From Pseudomonas sp. ATCC PTA-122608 (GTDB lineage Bacteria; Pseudomonadota; Gammaproteobacteria; Pseudomonadales; Pseudomonadaceae), in NCBI RefSeq assembly GCF_001952855.1, contig NZ_LPNO01000021.1:1-64000 (forward strand): DNA of 64,000 nt, given 5' to 3'. The notes below the pieces were generated by a model, which searched no databases, was not told where the DNA came from, and was given only the letters and a program-made list of their open reading frames with translations. The position numbers were made by a program, and so were the translations under genes. Every line of letters starts with the position of its first letter. Within the stretch, counting starts at the first letter, position 1. Shown here piece after piece: positions 34,501-42,148 of this stretch.

Positions 34501-36212
34501 ACGTGGTTATCGATCCGCTGAATCCGCCCGGAATAGTCTCGGGAAATGCGCAGTCGGTTGTCGTACGCATCGCTGATCGACGTCAGCACACCGTTGCGGA
34601 AGTGGTAGAAAAGCGACGCCTGAGCCAGTACCAACTCATCAGGCAAAGCGCCCAGATAAATCGCCGCTTCCGCCAGGCTATTAGTGATGGCCGGCCGCGC
34701 AGCAGAGGGCAGGGGAAAGGTGGTGCTGCGGTTTTCGTGATCGGTCCACACCACCGATTCACCGCTCACTACCAAGCGCTGAGCCAGCGAATGACTCCAG
34801 CCAAACCCCAACCCGCAATCCACTTCCACGGCACTGCTGCGATACAGTCGCGTCCAGGCAAACGGCAGCACACCTTCCAACGAGCCGTCTGTGAGAGTCA
34901 GCAGTTCCTCACCGGTAACCATCGACACCGGGCAGCCATTGGTACAGGTATTTGCCGAACAGACCGAAGCATCCCCGTTGGGGTTTTTCGCAGAAGCAGG
35001 GACATCATCCACGGGCTCCTGCTTCACCAGCGCTGTTCGCGCCGTCTTGGGCTCCCGCACCATCGGTGCCGGGTTCGAAATTTCCTCCACGCCAGCCTTC
35101 AACGGCACCGCCGCCGCCTTCACCGGCACTGCATGACTCTGAAGTGATAACGGCTTAAGTACCTCCGCATGCCCATCCAGCGGGGCCGTACCACCCAGCT
35201 TGGCAATCTGCTCCAACCACTCCCGTGCCTGCTCGGACTTGACCTTGCCCAGCACCTGCGCACCCAAGCGCACCGCCACACCCATGCCACCGGTAGCCCA
35301 TAGCAACAGCAGGTTGAGCAGCACCTCGGTGGTGATTTCCCCGAGCAACTCAAGCATGTAATGCGGTGGCAGCATGCGCATCCAACTGACCATTGCGGAC
35401 AGGTAGATGAACAGCAACGGTTCATCACTCAGGATCAGCAACCCTTTGGCAATCGCCTCATTACTGAGCTGCAGCAGCGCTCCAAGCTCGGCCTGGGAGA
35501 GGTACTGCAGCAGCTTTTCGCTGTTGGGCTTGATATCTGCCAGCCACTGGTACAGTTGCGCAATACCGTCCCACAGACCGTAAAGCACGTTGCCAAAGCC
35601 TTGCGCGTACGCCTGTTGCAGCGAGGTGTACCGATCGACAAAGTCAGCCTTGGAATAGCTCTCCCATATCGGCTTGAATGTGCTCGTCCACTCGTCACGC
35701 AAGCGACCTTCCAGCGAGCTGATCTCGGACTGATAGGAGGCATACAGCGCCTTGACGTGGTCCTTGGAAACGTTGGGGTAAAAGCTGACCCGGTACTGCC
35801 GGTCGACGGTGCACTCGGTGACTTCGAGAATGCCGCTGGGGCCGATGGTTTTATGGATGGGGTCGCCGAGGGGGCCACCGTCTTGCGCGACTTCCTGCAG
35901 CATCACTGGCGTATTGCCGATGGGCACGAACCGCGTGCTCTGGAACATATGCACCAGCTTCAACGACGCGTTGGCTTTGCAGGTCGCGACGGTGCTGCTG
36001 GGATAAAGAGAACGGGTGATGGGCGCAACCAGCGCAACTTCATCCCCCACCTTGAACACCTGCTCGACATCCAGCGCCGAAAAGCTCCAGAAGCTTTCGG
36101 CCCAGGCGTCGTAGGTGTTCAGGCAGTGCGTGAAGTCGTTGAGAACCCCGTCGACGTCGCGCGTCTTCGGGTCCATCGCCGCCACGACCAGAAAGCCTAT
36201 GGCGGGAATCAA
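31509..36212 (-). CDS. Rhs-repeat polymorphic toxin with RNase A-like C-terminal domain
   Basis: About 1567 residues. Residues 1-420: N-terminal region with a hydrophobic, membrane-like stretch around 275-325. About 420-1410: DUF6531-type start ('CTNGCPVSMVTGEELL') followed by many YD/Rhs repeats ('YRYDDQQVI', 'YDELGR'-like) forming the toxin cage, ending with the 'NGYQYVPNPTGWVDPLGL' core boundary. About 1420-1567: the toxin tip, with 'GGGLAAHEAAGGHLMQKHIGRT' like the bacterial RNase A domain of CdiA proteins. The start is unclear: TTG 36212 or ATG 36176; no ATG exists upstream before the in-frame stop. No vgrG, PAAR or chaperone gene is next to it, so its exporter is elsewhere. Confidence 0.88.
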   Translation of the reverse strand: MIPAIGFLVVAAMDPKTRDVDGVLNDFTHCLNTYDAWAESFWSFSALDVEQVFKVGDEVALVAPITRSLYPSSTVATCKANASLKLVHMFQSTRFVPIGNTPVMLQEVAQDGGPLGDPIHKTIGPSGILEVTECTVDRQYRVSFYPNVSKDHVKALYASYQSEISSLEGRLRDEWTSTFKPIWESYSKADFVDRYTSLQQAYAQGFGNVLYGLWDGIAQLYQWLADIKPNSEKLLQYLSQAELGALLQLSNEAIAKGLLILSDEPLLFIYLSAMVSWMRMLPPHYMLELLGEITTEVLLNLLLLWATGGMGVAVRLGAQVLGKVKSEQAREWLEQIAKLGGTAPLDGHAEVLKPLSLQSHAVPVKAAAVPLKAGVEEISNPAPMVREPKTARTALVKQEPVDDVPASAKNPNGDASVCSANTCTNGCPVSMVTGEELLTLTDGSLEGVLPFAWTRLYRSSAVEVDCGLGFGWSHSLAQRLVVSGESVVWTDHENRSTTFPLPSAARPAITNSLAEAAIYLGALPDELVLAQASLFYHFRNGVLTSISDAYDNRLRISRDYSGRIQRIDNHVGQGLLLRYDRGHIVAVDYQVQRELGWVTEQNVVSYKYDDVWRLVEATNAVGESERYRYDDQQVILERELAGGASFFWEWERTGKAARCVRHWASFSQMDTRYVWDDNGTVTVHNADGSQEVYVHDQRARLVQRIDPDGAQHFKSYDEKGRLTVEQDPLGAVTAYQYDEAGRLIALFPGDDAPTSYEHDNGFVRVVRRGDAVWKYQRNDQGDITRKTDPDGNYTEYTYTKHGKLTGVWYPDNSSQRLIWNERGQLTEEKLANGGVRRYCYDDLGRQVACEDEHGALTLYQWDAVGRLLNVIQPGGATREFSYNPYGKITAERDELGRVTRYEYADGLHLISRRINPDGTQLKYRYDNVRLLLTEIENEVGETYRLEYHANGLIQQETGFDGRRTAYAYDLAGHLLEKTEYGDDGSQLVTGYARDAAGRLVRKTLPDRSIVDYTYDRLGNLLSVDDGNWPLHYEYDLQNRLTAEHQGWGTLRYRYDECGQLNYLRLPDNNRLAFHHEKGGDLATVEVNGKPLTSHLFKSGREHQRQQGQLLSHYHHDDQGRLHAHAITQQEQRHQRRQYDYDKRGNLTRILDTRKGQHDYHYDPLDRLTRANHSHDLQERFVHDPAGNLLMQDRVGPSIVKGNRLLMQGDRHYDYDAFGNLLRERRGRAQKLVTEYRYDCQHRLIGVTQPDGTEAAYRYDPFGRRIAKVVNGETTEFFWQGDTLIAEHSTDHHQSYLYEPNSFRPLALLKGYGPEDVKPFHYQLDHLGTPQELTAPDGEIVWSAHYRAYGQIAKLDVNTIINPLRFQGQYFDPESGLHYNRHRYYNPDIGRYLTPDPVKLAGGLNGYQYVPNPTGWVDPLGLSCKATACPGQIVADGPYSEIVPGGGLAAHEAAGGHLMQKHIGRTDQQLATRLKNEPHVPTASTFPDRATAESAISSVIAGNKTKINSFVKGKDKKIVITQKPPQPVGTSLKRGAKTTVPGREIYLILYKDKSMPDGYRIQTGYPNP

Positions 36213-36350
36213 GAGACAGCCCCATCGGGCAGGGCATTAATCGGAAAAAGCATCGGCGTTCCCTCGCACTGTGTGATCAGGCGAGGGACTTTGCAGCGGT
36301 TCTCAAGGCGGGGGAGTAGAGGTTATCTGGCCGTTCGGTAGGACGTTTCG

Positions 36351-37112
36351 TTAAACCTCCGGCAAGGTCGAGCCGCCGTCCACCACCAGCGTTTGCCCGG
36401 TGATGTAACCCGCCAGGTCCGATGCCAGAAACAGCATCGCCCCGGCAATATCCGCTGGCGCACCCAACCGTCCCAGCGGCACCCGGCTGGCGATCTGTGC
36501 GTTCACCTGATCATCCCCCAGATTGCCCATGGCGGGCGTGGCGATCATGCCGGGTTCCACCCCGTTGACTCGCACATTCAGAGCGGCCAGCTCCAGCGCG
36601 GCATTGCGAATGAACCCGTTGACCCCGGCCTTCGACGCCGCATAGTGACTCAGGCCCGGAAAGGCCACCCTCGGCCCAGTGACTGAAGATGTGACCAGCA
36701 CGCAGCCCTGGCCCTGGCGACGGAACATGGGCAATGCCGCCTGGGTCAGCCAGAACAACGCCGAGAGATTGACCGCCAAGGTGCGGTCGAGCATCGCCGG
36801 AGTGATTTCGGCAAAGGGCGTCAGCGGAAAATACCCGGCGTTATGCACCAGAATATCCAGCCGCCCCCAACCTTGTTCCAGCCCTGCAATCAGCGCGAAA
36901 ACCGCAGCCGCATCCGCCAGATCCACAGTCACCGCTTCCACCTGGCAGCCGCGCCCGCACAGTTCCAGCGCGAGTGCCTGGGCCAGTTGCAGATCGGCGA
37001 TCATCACCCGCGCACCTCGCAGCGCAAAGGCTTCGACGATGGCCCGACCGATGCCCTGGGCGCCACCCGTCACCAATACGCTGCGCCCGCTGAAATCCAG
37101 GTCCTCATCCAT
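36351..37112 (-). CDS. Short-chain dehydrogenase/reductase
   Basis: A 253-residue classical SDR: cofactor motif 'VTGGAQGIGRA' (residues 15-25), 'NAGYFPLTP', active-site Ser in 'VLVTSSVTGP', then Tyr-x3-Lys in 'HYAASKAG', and the C-terminal 'ITGQTLVVDGG'. The acidic residue after the second strand ('MIADLQ') suggests NAD. Its start overlaps the previous SDR by 8 bases, so it closes a unit with an SDR, MoaF and a LuxR regulator. The reaction in amine catabolism is not known. Confidence 0.85.
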   Translation of the reverse strand: MDEDLDFSGRSVLVTGGAQGIGRAIVEAFALRGARVMIADLQLAQALALELCGRGCQVEAVTVDLADAAAVFALIAGLEQGWGRLDILVHNAGYFPLTPFAEITPAMLDRTLAVNLSALFWLTQAALPMFRRQGQGCVLVTSSVTGPRVAFPGLSHYAASKAGVNGFIRNAALELAALNVRVNGVEPGMIATPAMGNLGDDQVNAQIASRVPLGRLGAPADIAGAMLFLASDLAGYITGQTLVVDGGSTLPEV

Positions 37113-37905
37113 GATTCAGCTCCATATGCGCGTAGGCCAACGTCGGTACATCGACGATGCTCGAACCACCGTCCGCCACCAGCGCCGCACCCGTAATGAT
37201 CGACGCTTCACTGGACGCGAGGAAGCGGCACACCCTGGCGATTTCTTCAGCGCTGGCGGGGCGTCGCAACGGCACGTCGGCGCACACCCGGTCGTAGGCG
37301 TTTTGCAGTGTCACGCCATGAAAATCCATCAACGGCTGCATTTCTTCATCCGCCATCGGCGTGCGCACCCAGCCCGGGCATACCGCATTTACCCGCACCC
37401 CGCGCGGGCCGTAATCCCGGGCCAGCGAACGGTTGAGCCCAAGCAATGCATGTTTGGCTGTGGTGTAGCCGCACACTTCGGGCCCGGCGGCCAGTGAGGC
37501 AATCGAACCCATCAGCACGATGTTCCCGCCACTCTCCAGCAGCAGCGGCAAACACGCCCGCGCGCTGTAGAAAGCGCTGTCGAGGTTGCTGCGCAGCGCC
37601 GCTTCCCAGGTCTGCGGGCTGGTGTTGGTGGCGCTGCCCATGCCATGGCCGCCCGCGCAGGCCAGCAGCACGTCGATCCGCCCGAAGCGCTGGCGAATCT
37701 GCTCCACAAAGCCCGCCCACGTGACAGGGCAGGCCGCATCACCCACCAGCACCAAACCTCCGGTTTCCCCCGCGACCTGCTCCAGCGGCTCGCGACGACG
37801 GCCGATCAGCACCACATGCGCACCCTCGGCGGCGTACAGCCGGGCGCACGCGGCACCGATGCCCGTGCCGGCCCCGGTGATCACAATCGTGCGCGGCTCA
37901 GTCAT
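37105..37905 (-). CDS. Short-chain dehydrogenase/reductase, MoaE-like by context
   Basis: A 266-residue classical SDR: 'ITGAGTGIGAACARLYAAEGAHVVLIGR' cofactor region (Gly-rich loop near residue 10), catalytic 'SIASLAAGPEVCGYTTAKHALLG' (Ser, Tyr, Lys) and 'ITGAALVADGG'. In Klebsiella the monoamine-regulated moaEF operon, as I recall, consists of an SDR (MoaE) and MoaF; this SDR lies next to a moaF homologue, overlapping it by 8 bases. ATG 37905 is taken from that overlap. Confidence 0.82.
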   Translation of the reverse strand: MTEPRTIVITGAGTGIGAACARLYAAEGAHVVLIGRRREPLEQVAGETGGLVLVGDAACPVTWAGFVEQIRQRFGRIDVLLACAGGHGMGSATNTSPQTWEAALRSNLDSAFYSARACLPLLLESGGNIVLMGSIASLAAGPEVCGYTTAKHALLGLNRSLARDYGPRGVRVNAVCPGWVRTPMADEEMQPLMDFHGVTLQNAYDRVCADVPLRRPASAEEIARVCRFLASSEASIITGAALVADGGSSIVDVPTLAYAHMELNHG

Positions 37906-38719
37906 CGGGATGCTCCGTGCGGTTGAGTACCTGGCAGTAGGAGCTGATGGGGAAGTTCGACAGCTCATCGAAAGCCGCCCCGGCATAGCCGAAGATCTTG
38001 CCATCGCTGCGGTGCTGTTGCAGGTCGATCAGCACCAGGCCAAGGGTGGGGATGATTTTTTCGCGCCAGACGAACAGGTACAACTGGTCGGCGATCTTGT
38101 AGTAATGGCAGCGGTCGGTGTCGCACAGGCCTTGCTCGACGCCCTTGAGGCATTGCCAGGCGTAGAACTGGTGGTTGAGGTAGATGTGCTCGTAGACCTC
38201 GCTCGGGCTGTAGCGGTACTGGTTGCGCAGGCCGGTCAGTTCGGTGGTGGGCGCGTGGGGGCACTGGCCGGCTTGCCAGGGGCGGTCGAGGCTGCCGTGG
38301 AGGAATTCCACCTCCACTGAAGTCAGCGGTTTGCCGGCCAGGGCGCGGCTGTAAAGGCCTTCGCGGGTTTGTTCCTGGGTGGGCATGCGCCCGAGCACGG
38401 CGGTGAACGAGGCGCTGGCGGTGTCGAGCACCAGGCTGACCGACCAGGCTTGGGCGCCTTCGCGTTTGATGAAATCCACCAGGTACAAGCCGGGGCGCAC
38501 CGAGGTCGCGCGGTAGGATGCGCTGCCGCTGGAGTGACCGTCGGCCGCGACCCAGGACAGACTGTCGCGCTCGAAACGGTGCTCGATCTGCCAGCCATTA
38601 GCGAAATACAGCGTGAAGGTCTTGCCGCTCAGGTCCGCCAGGTTCGGCAGGATAAACGCTTCGGGGGCGAAGCCGTCGGCCAGGGCTCCCACGGTGATCC
38701 AGTCAGAAGGTGTGGTCAT
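37898..38719 (-). CDS. moaF: MoaF-family protein (monoamine regulon)
   Basis: A 273-residue protein with the two-domain MoaF layout: the N-terminal half starts 'WITVGALADGFAPEAFILPNLADL' and has 'LSGKTFTLYFANGW', the C-terminal half has 'NQYRYSPSEVYEHIYLNHQFYAWQCLKG' and 'YYKIADQLYLFVWREKIIPTLG'. Both halves look like lipocalin/beta-barrel folds. MoaF was first found as a tyramine-induced gene of Klebsiella; despite a database label it is not known to act in molybdenum cofactor synthesis. It is followed by two SDR genes in overlap and preceded by a LuxR regulator. Its presence ties this unit to monoamine catabolism. Confidence 0.85.
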   Translation of the reverse strand: MTTPSDWITVGALADGFAPEAFILPNLADLSGKTFTLYFANGWQIEHRFERDSLSWVAADGHSSGSASYRATSVRPGLYLVDFIKREGAQAWSVSLVLDTASASFTAVLGRMPTQEQTREGLYSRALAGKPLTSVEVEFLHGSLDRPWQAGQCPHAPTTELTGLRNQYRYSPSEVYEHIYLNHQFYAWQCLKGVEQGLCDTDRCHYYKIADQLYLFVWREKIIPTLGLVLIDLQQHRSDGKIFGYAGAAFDELSNFPISSYCQVLNRTEHPDD

Positions 38720-38805
38720 TTGCGATGCTCCGGTTGGGTGGATGAACACCTCGGATCATCGCGCTCGGGAGCAGGCCCGGGTATCAACCGGATGGTTGAG
38801 GCGGG

Positions 38806-39465
38806 CTACAGAAACAGGCTGCCCACCAGCTCGGTGCGGCTGCTGACGCCGGTCTTGCGAAACAGGTTGATCAGGTGGGTCTTGATGGTGGGCAGGCCGA
38901 CTTCCAGCTCCCGGGCCAGCTGTTTGTTGCTGGCACCCTGGCGCAACAACAGGGCGATCTGGCGCTCCTTGGGCGTGAGGTTGGCCAGTGCATCTTCAGC
39001 GGGTTGCATATTGGCCACGGCCAGCTGCAGCAAGGTTTGCAGGGCGTTGAGTTGGGCCAGTTGCTCGCCGGTGAAGGCGCCCTGGTCGGCGGTGCGCAGC
39101 AACGAAATCGCCGCCTGGGGCTGGCCGCCACGCTGGGCGAGGATTTCCACCACATCCACCACGCCATAGCGCCGCAGAAAATCCCCATAGCGCCGAGTAT
39201 CCCGCACCGGCTGGCGGGCCATGGCAAAACCCAGCGGCACCACCGCCAAGCCACTGGACAGGCAGTTGCGTGGTTGCAACGGGTCGAATTGGCGGTAGTT
39301 GTCCAGGTAGTCGCGGTGCATCTCGCCGCTCATGCCGTGCAACTGGAAATCCCGGGCTTGCAGGTGGCGGTCGACACAGTAGAACGCGGCCTGGCTGACC
39401 GGAATCAAGCGGGTGAAAGCCTGCAGGCACTGGCCGGCGACTTCGTGGACGGGGAGGGCGTGCAT
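38806..39465 (-). CDS. LuxR-type regulator, MoaR-like by context
   Basis: A 219-residue regulator with a poorly conserved N-terminal sensing region (about 1-145) and a C-terminal GerE helix-turn-helix ('LTPKERQIALLLRQGASNKQLARELEVGLPTIKTHL'). It lies directly upstream of moaF in the same orientation, matching the position of the positive regulator MoaR in the Klebsiella monoamine regulon, which I recall to be LuxR-type. It probably activates the moaF-SDR-SDR genes; the inducer is not visible. Confidence 0.82.
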   Translation of the reverse strand: MHALPVHEVAGQCLQAFTRLIPVSQAAFYCVDRHLQARDFQLHGMSGEMHRDYLDNYRQFDPLQPRNCLSSGLAVVPLGFAMARQPVRDTRRYGDFLRRYGVVDVVEILAQRGGQPQAAISLLRTADQGAFTGEQLAQLNALQTLLQLAVANMQPAEDALANLTPKERQIALLLRQGASNKQLARELEVGLPTIKTHLINLFRKTGVSSRTELVGSLFL

Positions 39466-39516
39466 GGTAGGTCACCTGCGCCAAAAGGCTGCCGACGGGT
39501 GCGGCAGCCGGGGCCA

Positions 39517-39882
39517 TCACACCACGGCGAAGTAGTGTTTGACGAAACTTTCGCTGACCACTTCCCACAGCACGGGAGTGCCCTTGGTCACGAACCAGCT
39601 GTCGCCGGCCTGGTAGCGGGTGCTCTGGCCGGTGGATTCATCGGTGAGCACCACCTCGCCGGTGACCACGGTGGCTTGTTCGGCGAAGGGATAGACCATG
39701 CGGAATTTGCCTTGGGTAGTGCCGAAATAGGCGCTGCTGACCGGGTCGGTGGGGGCACCGAAGGTCATTTTGCCGAAGGCCCGGACTTCGCCTTCGAGGA
39801 TGGTCGAACCGAGATCGGCGACGGTGCCCCAGGCGTCGAGTTCGGATAGCTGGATGTCTTTTTTGAGGGTAACGAGGGTCAT
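39517..39882 (-). CDS. Cupin-domain protein (DUF861/EutQ-like)
   Basis: A 121-residue single cupin barrel. Motifs 'YPFAEQATVVTGEVVLTDESTG' and 'YQAGDSWFVTKGTPVLWEV' fit the (S)-ureidoglycine aminohydrolase/EutQ-like DUF861 cupin group. The metal-ligand His residues of classical cupins are largely missing, so a binding role is as likely as catalysis. ATG 39882 has an AGGAG site 8-12 bases upstream. It is transcribed towards the LuxR gene, 51 bases away; the amine oxidase-like gene lies upstream beyond the repeats. Confidence 0.8.
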   Translation of the reverse strand: MTLVTLKKDIQLSELDAWGTVADLGSTILEGEVRAFGKMTFGAPTDPVSSAYFGTTQGKFRMVYPFAEQATVVTGEVVLTDESTGQSTRYQAGDSWFVTKGTPVLWEVVSESFVKHYFAVV

Positions 39883-39918
39883 GGCAGTTGCTCCTGATGA
39901 GAAAAAATTAGCGATCAA

Positions 39919-40020
39919 CTGTAGGAGCGAGCTTGCTCGCGAAGGTCGTCAACGATGACGTTGGCGTCCTGGATGAACGCGGTGCCCTCGGGTTTTTCGC
40001 GAGCAAGCTCGCTCCTACAG
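39919..40020. repeat. REPIN
   Basis: TAGGAGCGAGCTTGCTCGCG and its inverted partner, ending at 40020 where the heptamer tandem repeat begins. It lies between the amine oxidase-like gene and the cupin gene. Confidence 0.85.
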
Positions 40021-40094
40021 GTGTCAGGTGTCAGGTATTAGGTGTCAGGTGTTAGGTGTCAGGTGTTAGGTGTCAGGTGTTAGTGTCAGGTGTC
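40019..40094. repeat. Heptamer tandem repeat (AGGTGTC/AGGTGTT)
   Basis: Eleven head-to-tail units alternating AGGTGTC and AGGTGTT (one AGGTATT, one shortened AGTGTC), running from the REPIN to 6 bases before the amine oxidase-like stop codon (40100, minus strand). It is purely intergenic and may vary in copy number by slippage. Confidence 0.9.
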
Positions 40095-40099
40095 GGGCT

Positions 40100-41398
40100 T
40101 TAGCGGCGGCCGTTCCAATAACCGGAGAGCTGGTGCCAGGACTTGCCGGCGGTGAGCAGCAGCGGGCGGATCGCGTCCTTGCCGATGATGGTCGGGCGAT
40201 GGATCGAGCTGACCAGGTCATACCGCGCCGAGCCTTCGCTCATGCCTTCGGCCAGCACCTTGCAGATGATGTGGCTCGGCGTCACGCCGAAGCCTGAATA
40301 GCCCTGCACATAGAACGCGTTGCTGCGCCCGGGCAGGGTGCCGATCTGCGGGAACAGGTTCGGGCTGCAGGCCATCGGGCCGCCCCAGGCCAGGTCGATC
40401 TTCACGTCCTTGAGGTACGGGAAGATCTTCAGCATCAGGTTGCGGTTCCAGGCTTTCAAATCGCCGGGAATGTGCTCCACCAACGGCGTGGCGGCCCCGA
40501 ACAGCAGACGGTTTTCGTTGGTGACGCGGTAGTAGTCGATCACCGGGCGAATGTCGCTGTAGGCCCCGCGAATCGGGCTGATGCGGTTGATCAGTTCTTC
40601 GGACAACGGCTCGGTCATCATCTGGAACGCATAGGTGTTGATGGTCGAGCGGTGCAGTTCCGGTTCCAGTTTGTTGAGGAAACTGTCGCAGGCCCACAAC
40701 AGCTTGCTGGCCTTGACCGAACCGCGGCCGGTGCGCACGGTGATGCGTTCGCCGTAGCTGACTTCCAATGCCGGGCTGTTCTCGAAAATCTGCACGCCGT
40801 GGCCGGCCAAGGCCTTGGCCTCGCCCAGCAGTAGGTTCAACGAGTGCACATGCCCGCCGCCCATGTGCAGCAGGGCGCTGCTGTAGGCGTCGGAGCCGAT
40901 GATCTGCTTCACGTCGGAACCGCCAAGGAAGCGGATCTCGTGTTGGGTGTTGATGGACTTGAAGTCTTTTTCCCAGGCGCGCAGGGTCTTTTCCTGGCGG
41001 GCGTTGAAGCCCATGTAGCCGTAGCCATGGCAGAAGTCGGCATCGATGTCGTACTTGGCGATGCGATTCTTGATGATGTCGGCGCCCAGGTCGCTGATCT
41101 CGAAGATCTGACGCAGGCCGTCTTCACCCACGTCCTTCTTGATCTTCTCCAGGTCGTGGCCGATGCCGGCCATGATCTGCCCACCGTTGCGCCCGGTGCC
41201 GCCAAAGCCCAGGTAACGCGCTTCCAGCACGACGATGTTGGTGATGCCTTTTTCGGCGAGTTCCAGGGCGGTGTTGATCCCGGAAAAGCCACCGCCGATG
41301 ATCACCACGTCGGCTTCCACATCCTGTTCCAGGGTGGGGAAGCTGAGGTTGTATTTCTTGGTTGCCGTGTAATAGGTCGGCGTTTCGATATTGATCAT
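40100..41398 (-). CDS. FAD-dependent amine oxidase-like oxidoreductase (PuuB/DadA family)
   Basis: A 432-residue flavoprotein of the DAO family. It has the dinucleotide-binding 'DVVIIGGGFSGINTALELAEKG' (from about residue 30), 'GGTGRNGGQIMAGIG' and the C-terminal 'YVQGYSGFGVT' flavin motif. Relatives oxidise gamma-glutamylputrescine or other primary amines with oxygen or quinones. In this cluster it is the best candidate for converting an aromatic amine such as tyramine to its aldehyde for the FeaB-like enzyme; alternatives are polyamines. ATG 41398 ('MINIETP') is chosen over the longer frame from 41515. Confidence 0.8.
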   Translation of the reverse strand: MINIETPTYYTATKKYNLSFPTLEQDVEADVVIIGGGFSGINTALELAEKGITNIVVLEARYLGFGGTGRNGGQIMAGIGHDLEKIKKDVGEDGLRQIFEISDLGADIIKNRIAKYDIDADFCHGYGYMGFNARQEKTLRAWEKDFKSINTQHEIRFLGGSDVKQIIGSDAYSSALLHMGGGHVHSLNLLLGEAKALAGHGVQIFENSPALEVSYGERITVRTGRGSVKASKLLWACDSFLNKLEPELHRSTINTYAFQMMTEPLSEELINRISPIRGAYSDIRPVIDYYRVTNENRLLFGAATPLVEHIPGDLKAWNRNLMLKIFPYLKDVKIDLAWGGPMACSPNLFPQIGTLPGRSNAFYVQGYSGFGVTPSHIICKVLAEGMSEGSARYDLVSSIHRPTIIGKDAIRPLLLTAGKSWHQLSGYWNGRR

Positions 41399-41555
41399 TG
41401 CGCTGCCTGACAGTGAAGAGCTAATGAGTGTATTAAGGGCGTTGGCGCGCTGGATGTCTTGATTCTGTGTGCCGGGCTTTTTGATCCTGCGCGCCAGAGC
41501 CTTCGCCGGGTTCACAAGTTATAGCGTGAGGCGGGGAGGAGAGTGTTAGAGTTTC

Positions 41556-41569
41556 GTTAAAACATTAAC
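41556..41569. promoter_or_regulatory. GTTAAC-type operator in the hpaR promoter
   Basis: GTTAAAACATTAAC fits the GTTAAC-N2-GTTAAC pattern with one mismatch per arm. It ends 24 bases before the hpaR start codon, placing it over the promoter or transcription start; autorepression by HpaR is the simple reading. Confidence 0.55.
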
Positions 41570-41593
41570 TAAATCTATCGTGACCCTGAGCCT

Positions 41594-42016
41594 ATGTTGA
41601 AACCCAGACAATCCCTGACCTTGACCCTGTTGCAGGCCCGTGAAGCGGCCATGAGTTTTTTCCGGCCCTCGCTGAATGAGCATGGGCTGACCGAGCAGCA
41701 GTGGCGAGTTATTCGAATTCTCAGCCAGCATGACGAGCTGGAGATTTACCAACTGGCGGAACTGGCGTGCATTCTCAAACCGAGCATGACCGGCGTGCTG
41801 GTGCGCATGGAAGCGGCCGGGATGGTGCACCGGCGCAAGGCCGAGCAGGATCAGCGGCGGGTGCTGGTGACGCTGGCGGAGAAGGGCAAGGCCAGTTTCG
41901 AGTCGATGAGCCAGTGCATGGAGGAGAATTACCAGCGGTTGCAGGAGCAGTTTGGGGAGGAGAAGTTGCAGGTGTTGTTGAGGTTGTTGGATGAGTTGAA
42001 AACCATCAAACGCTGA
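41594..42016 (+). CDS. hpaR: Homoprotocatechuate operon repressor HpaR (MarR family)
   Basis: A 140-residue MarR repressor: 'SLTLTLLQAREAAMSFFRP', 'LTEQQWRVIRILSQHDELEIYQLA' and the winged helix 'ACILKPSMTGVLVRMEAAGMVHRRK'. HpaR represses the homoprotocatechuate meta-cleavage genes and is released by 4-HPA or homoprotocatechuate. It is convergent with hpaI, which heads away at the other end of the meta operon. A second, frameshifted copy exists at 51976. Confidence 0.92.
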   Translation: MLKPRQSLTLTLLQAREAAMSFFRPSLNEHGLTEQQWRVIRILSQHDELEIYQLAELACILKPSMTGVLVRMEAAGMVHRRKAEQDQRRVLVTLAEKGKASFESMSQCMEENYQRLQEQFGEEKLQVLLRLLDELKTIKR

Positions 42017-42031
42017 CACACCGCCGATCCA

Positions 42032-42124
42032 AATGTGGGAGCGGGCTTGCTCGCGAATGCGGTGGGTCAGCCAACAAATCTGGCACTGATACACCGCTTT
42101 CGCGAGCAAGCCCGCTCCCACATT
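42032..42124. repeat. REPIN between convergent hpaR and hpaI
   Basis: TGTGGGAGCGGGCTTGCTCG with its inverted partner and an inner core, between the stops at 42016 and 42149. It probably works as a terminator for both. Confidence 0.85.
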
Positions 42125-42148
42125 TTGGATCTTTGTCGTTTCAAAGAG

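Noticed and set aside
37898..38719. Molybdenum cofactor biosynthesis gene
   Set aside because: The MoaF family name comes from the monoamine regulon; no other cofactor genes are near, and the surrounding genes concern amine catabolism.
39919..40100. Possible CRISPR array
   Set aside because: The heptamers are contiguous tandem units without spacers, and the REPIN arms are a single inverted pair.
40100..41515. Longer version of the FAD oxidoreductase starting at 41515
   Set aside because: The extra 39 residues are basic and unlike the family; ATG 41398 gives the usual N-terminus shortly before the dinucleotide-binding motif.
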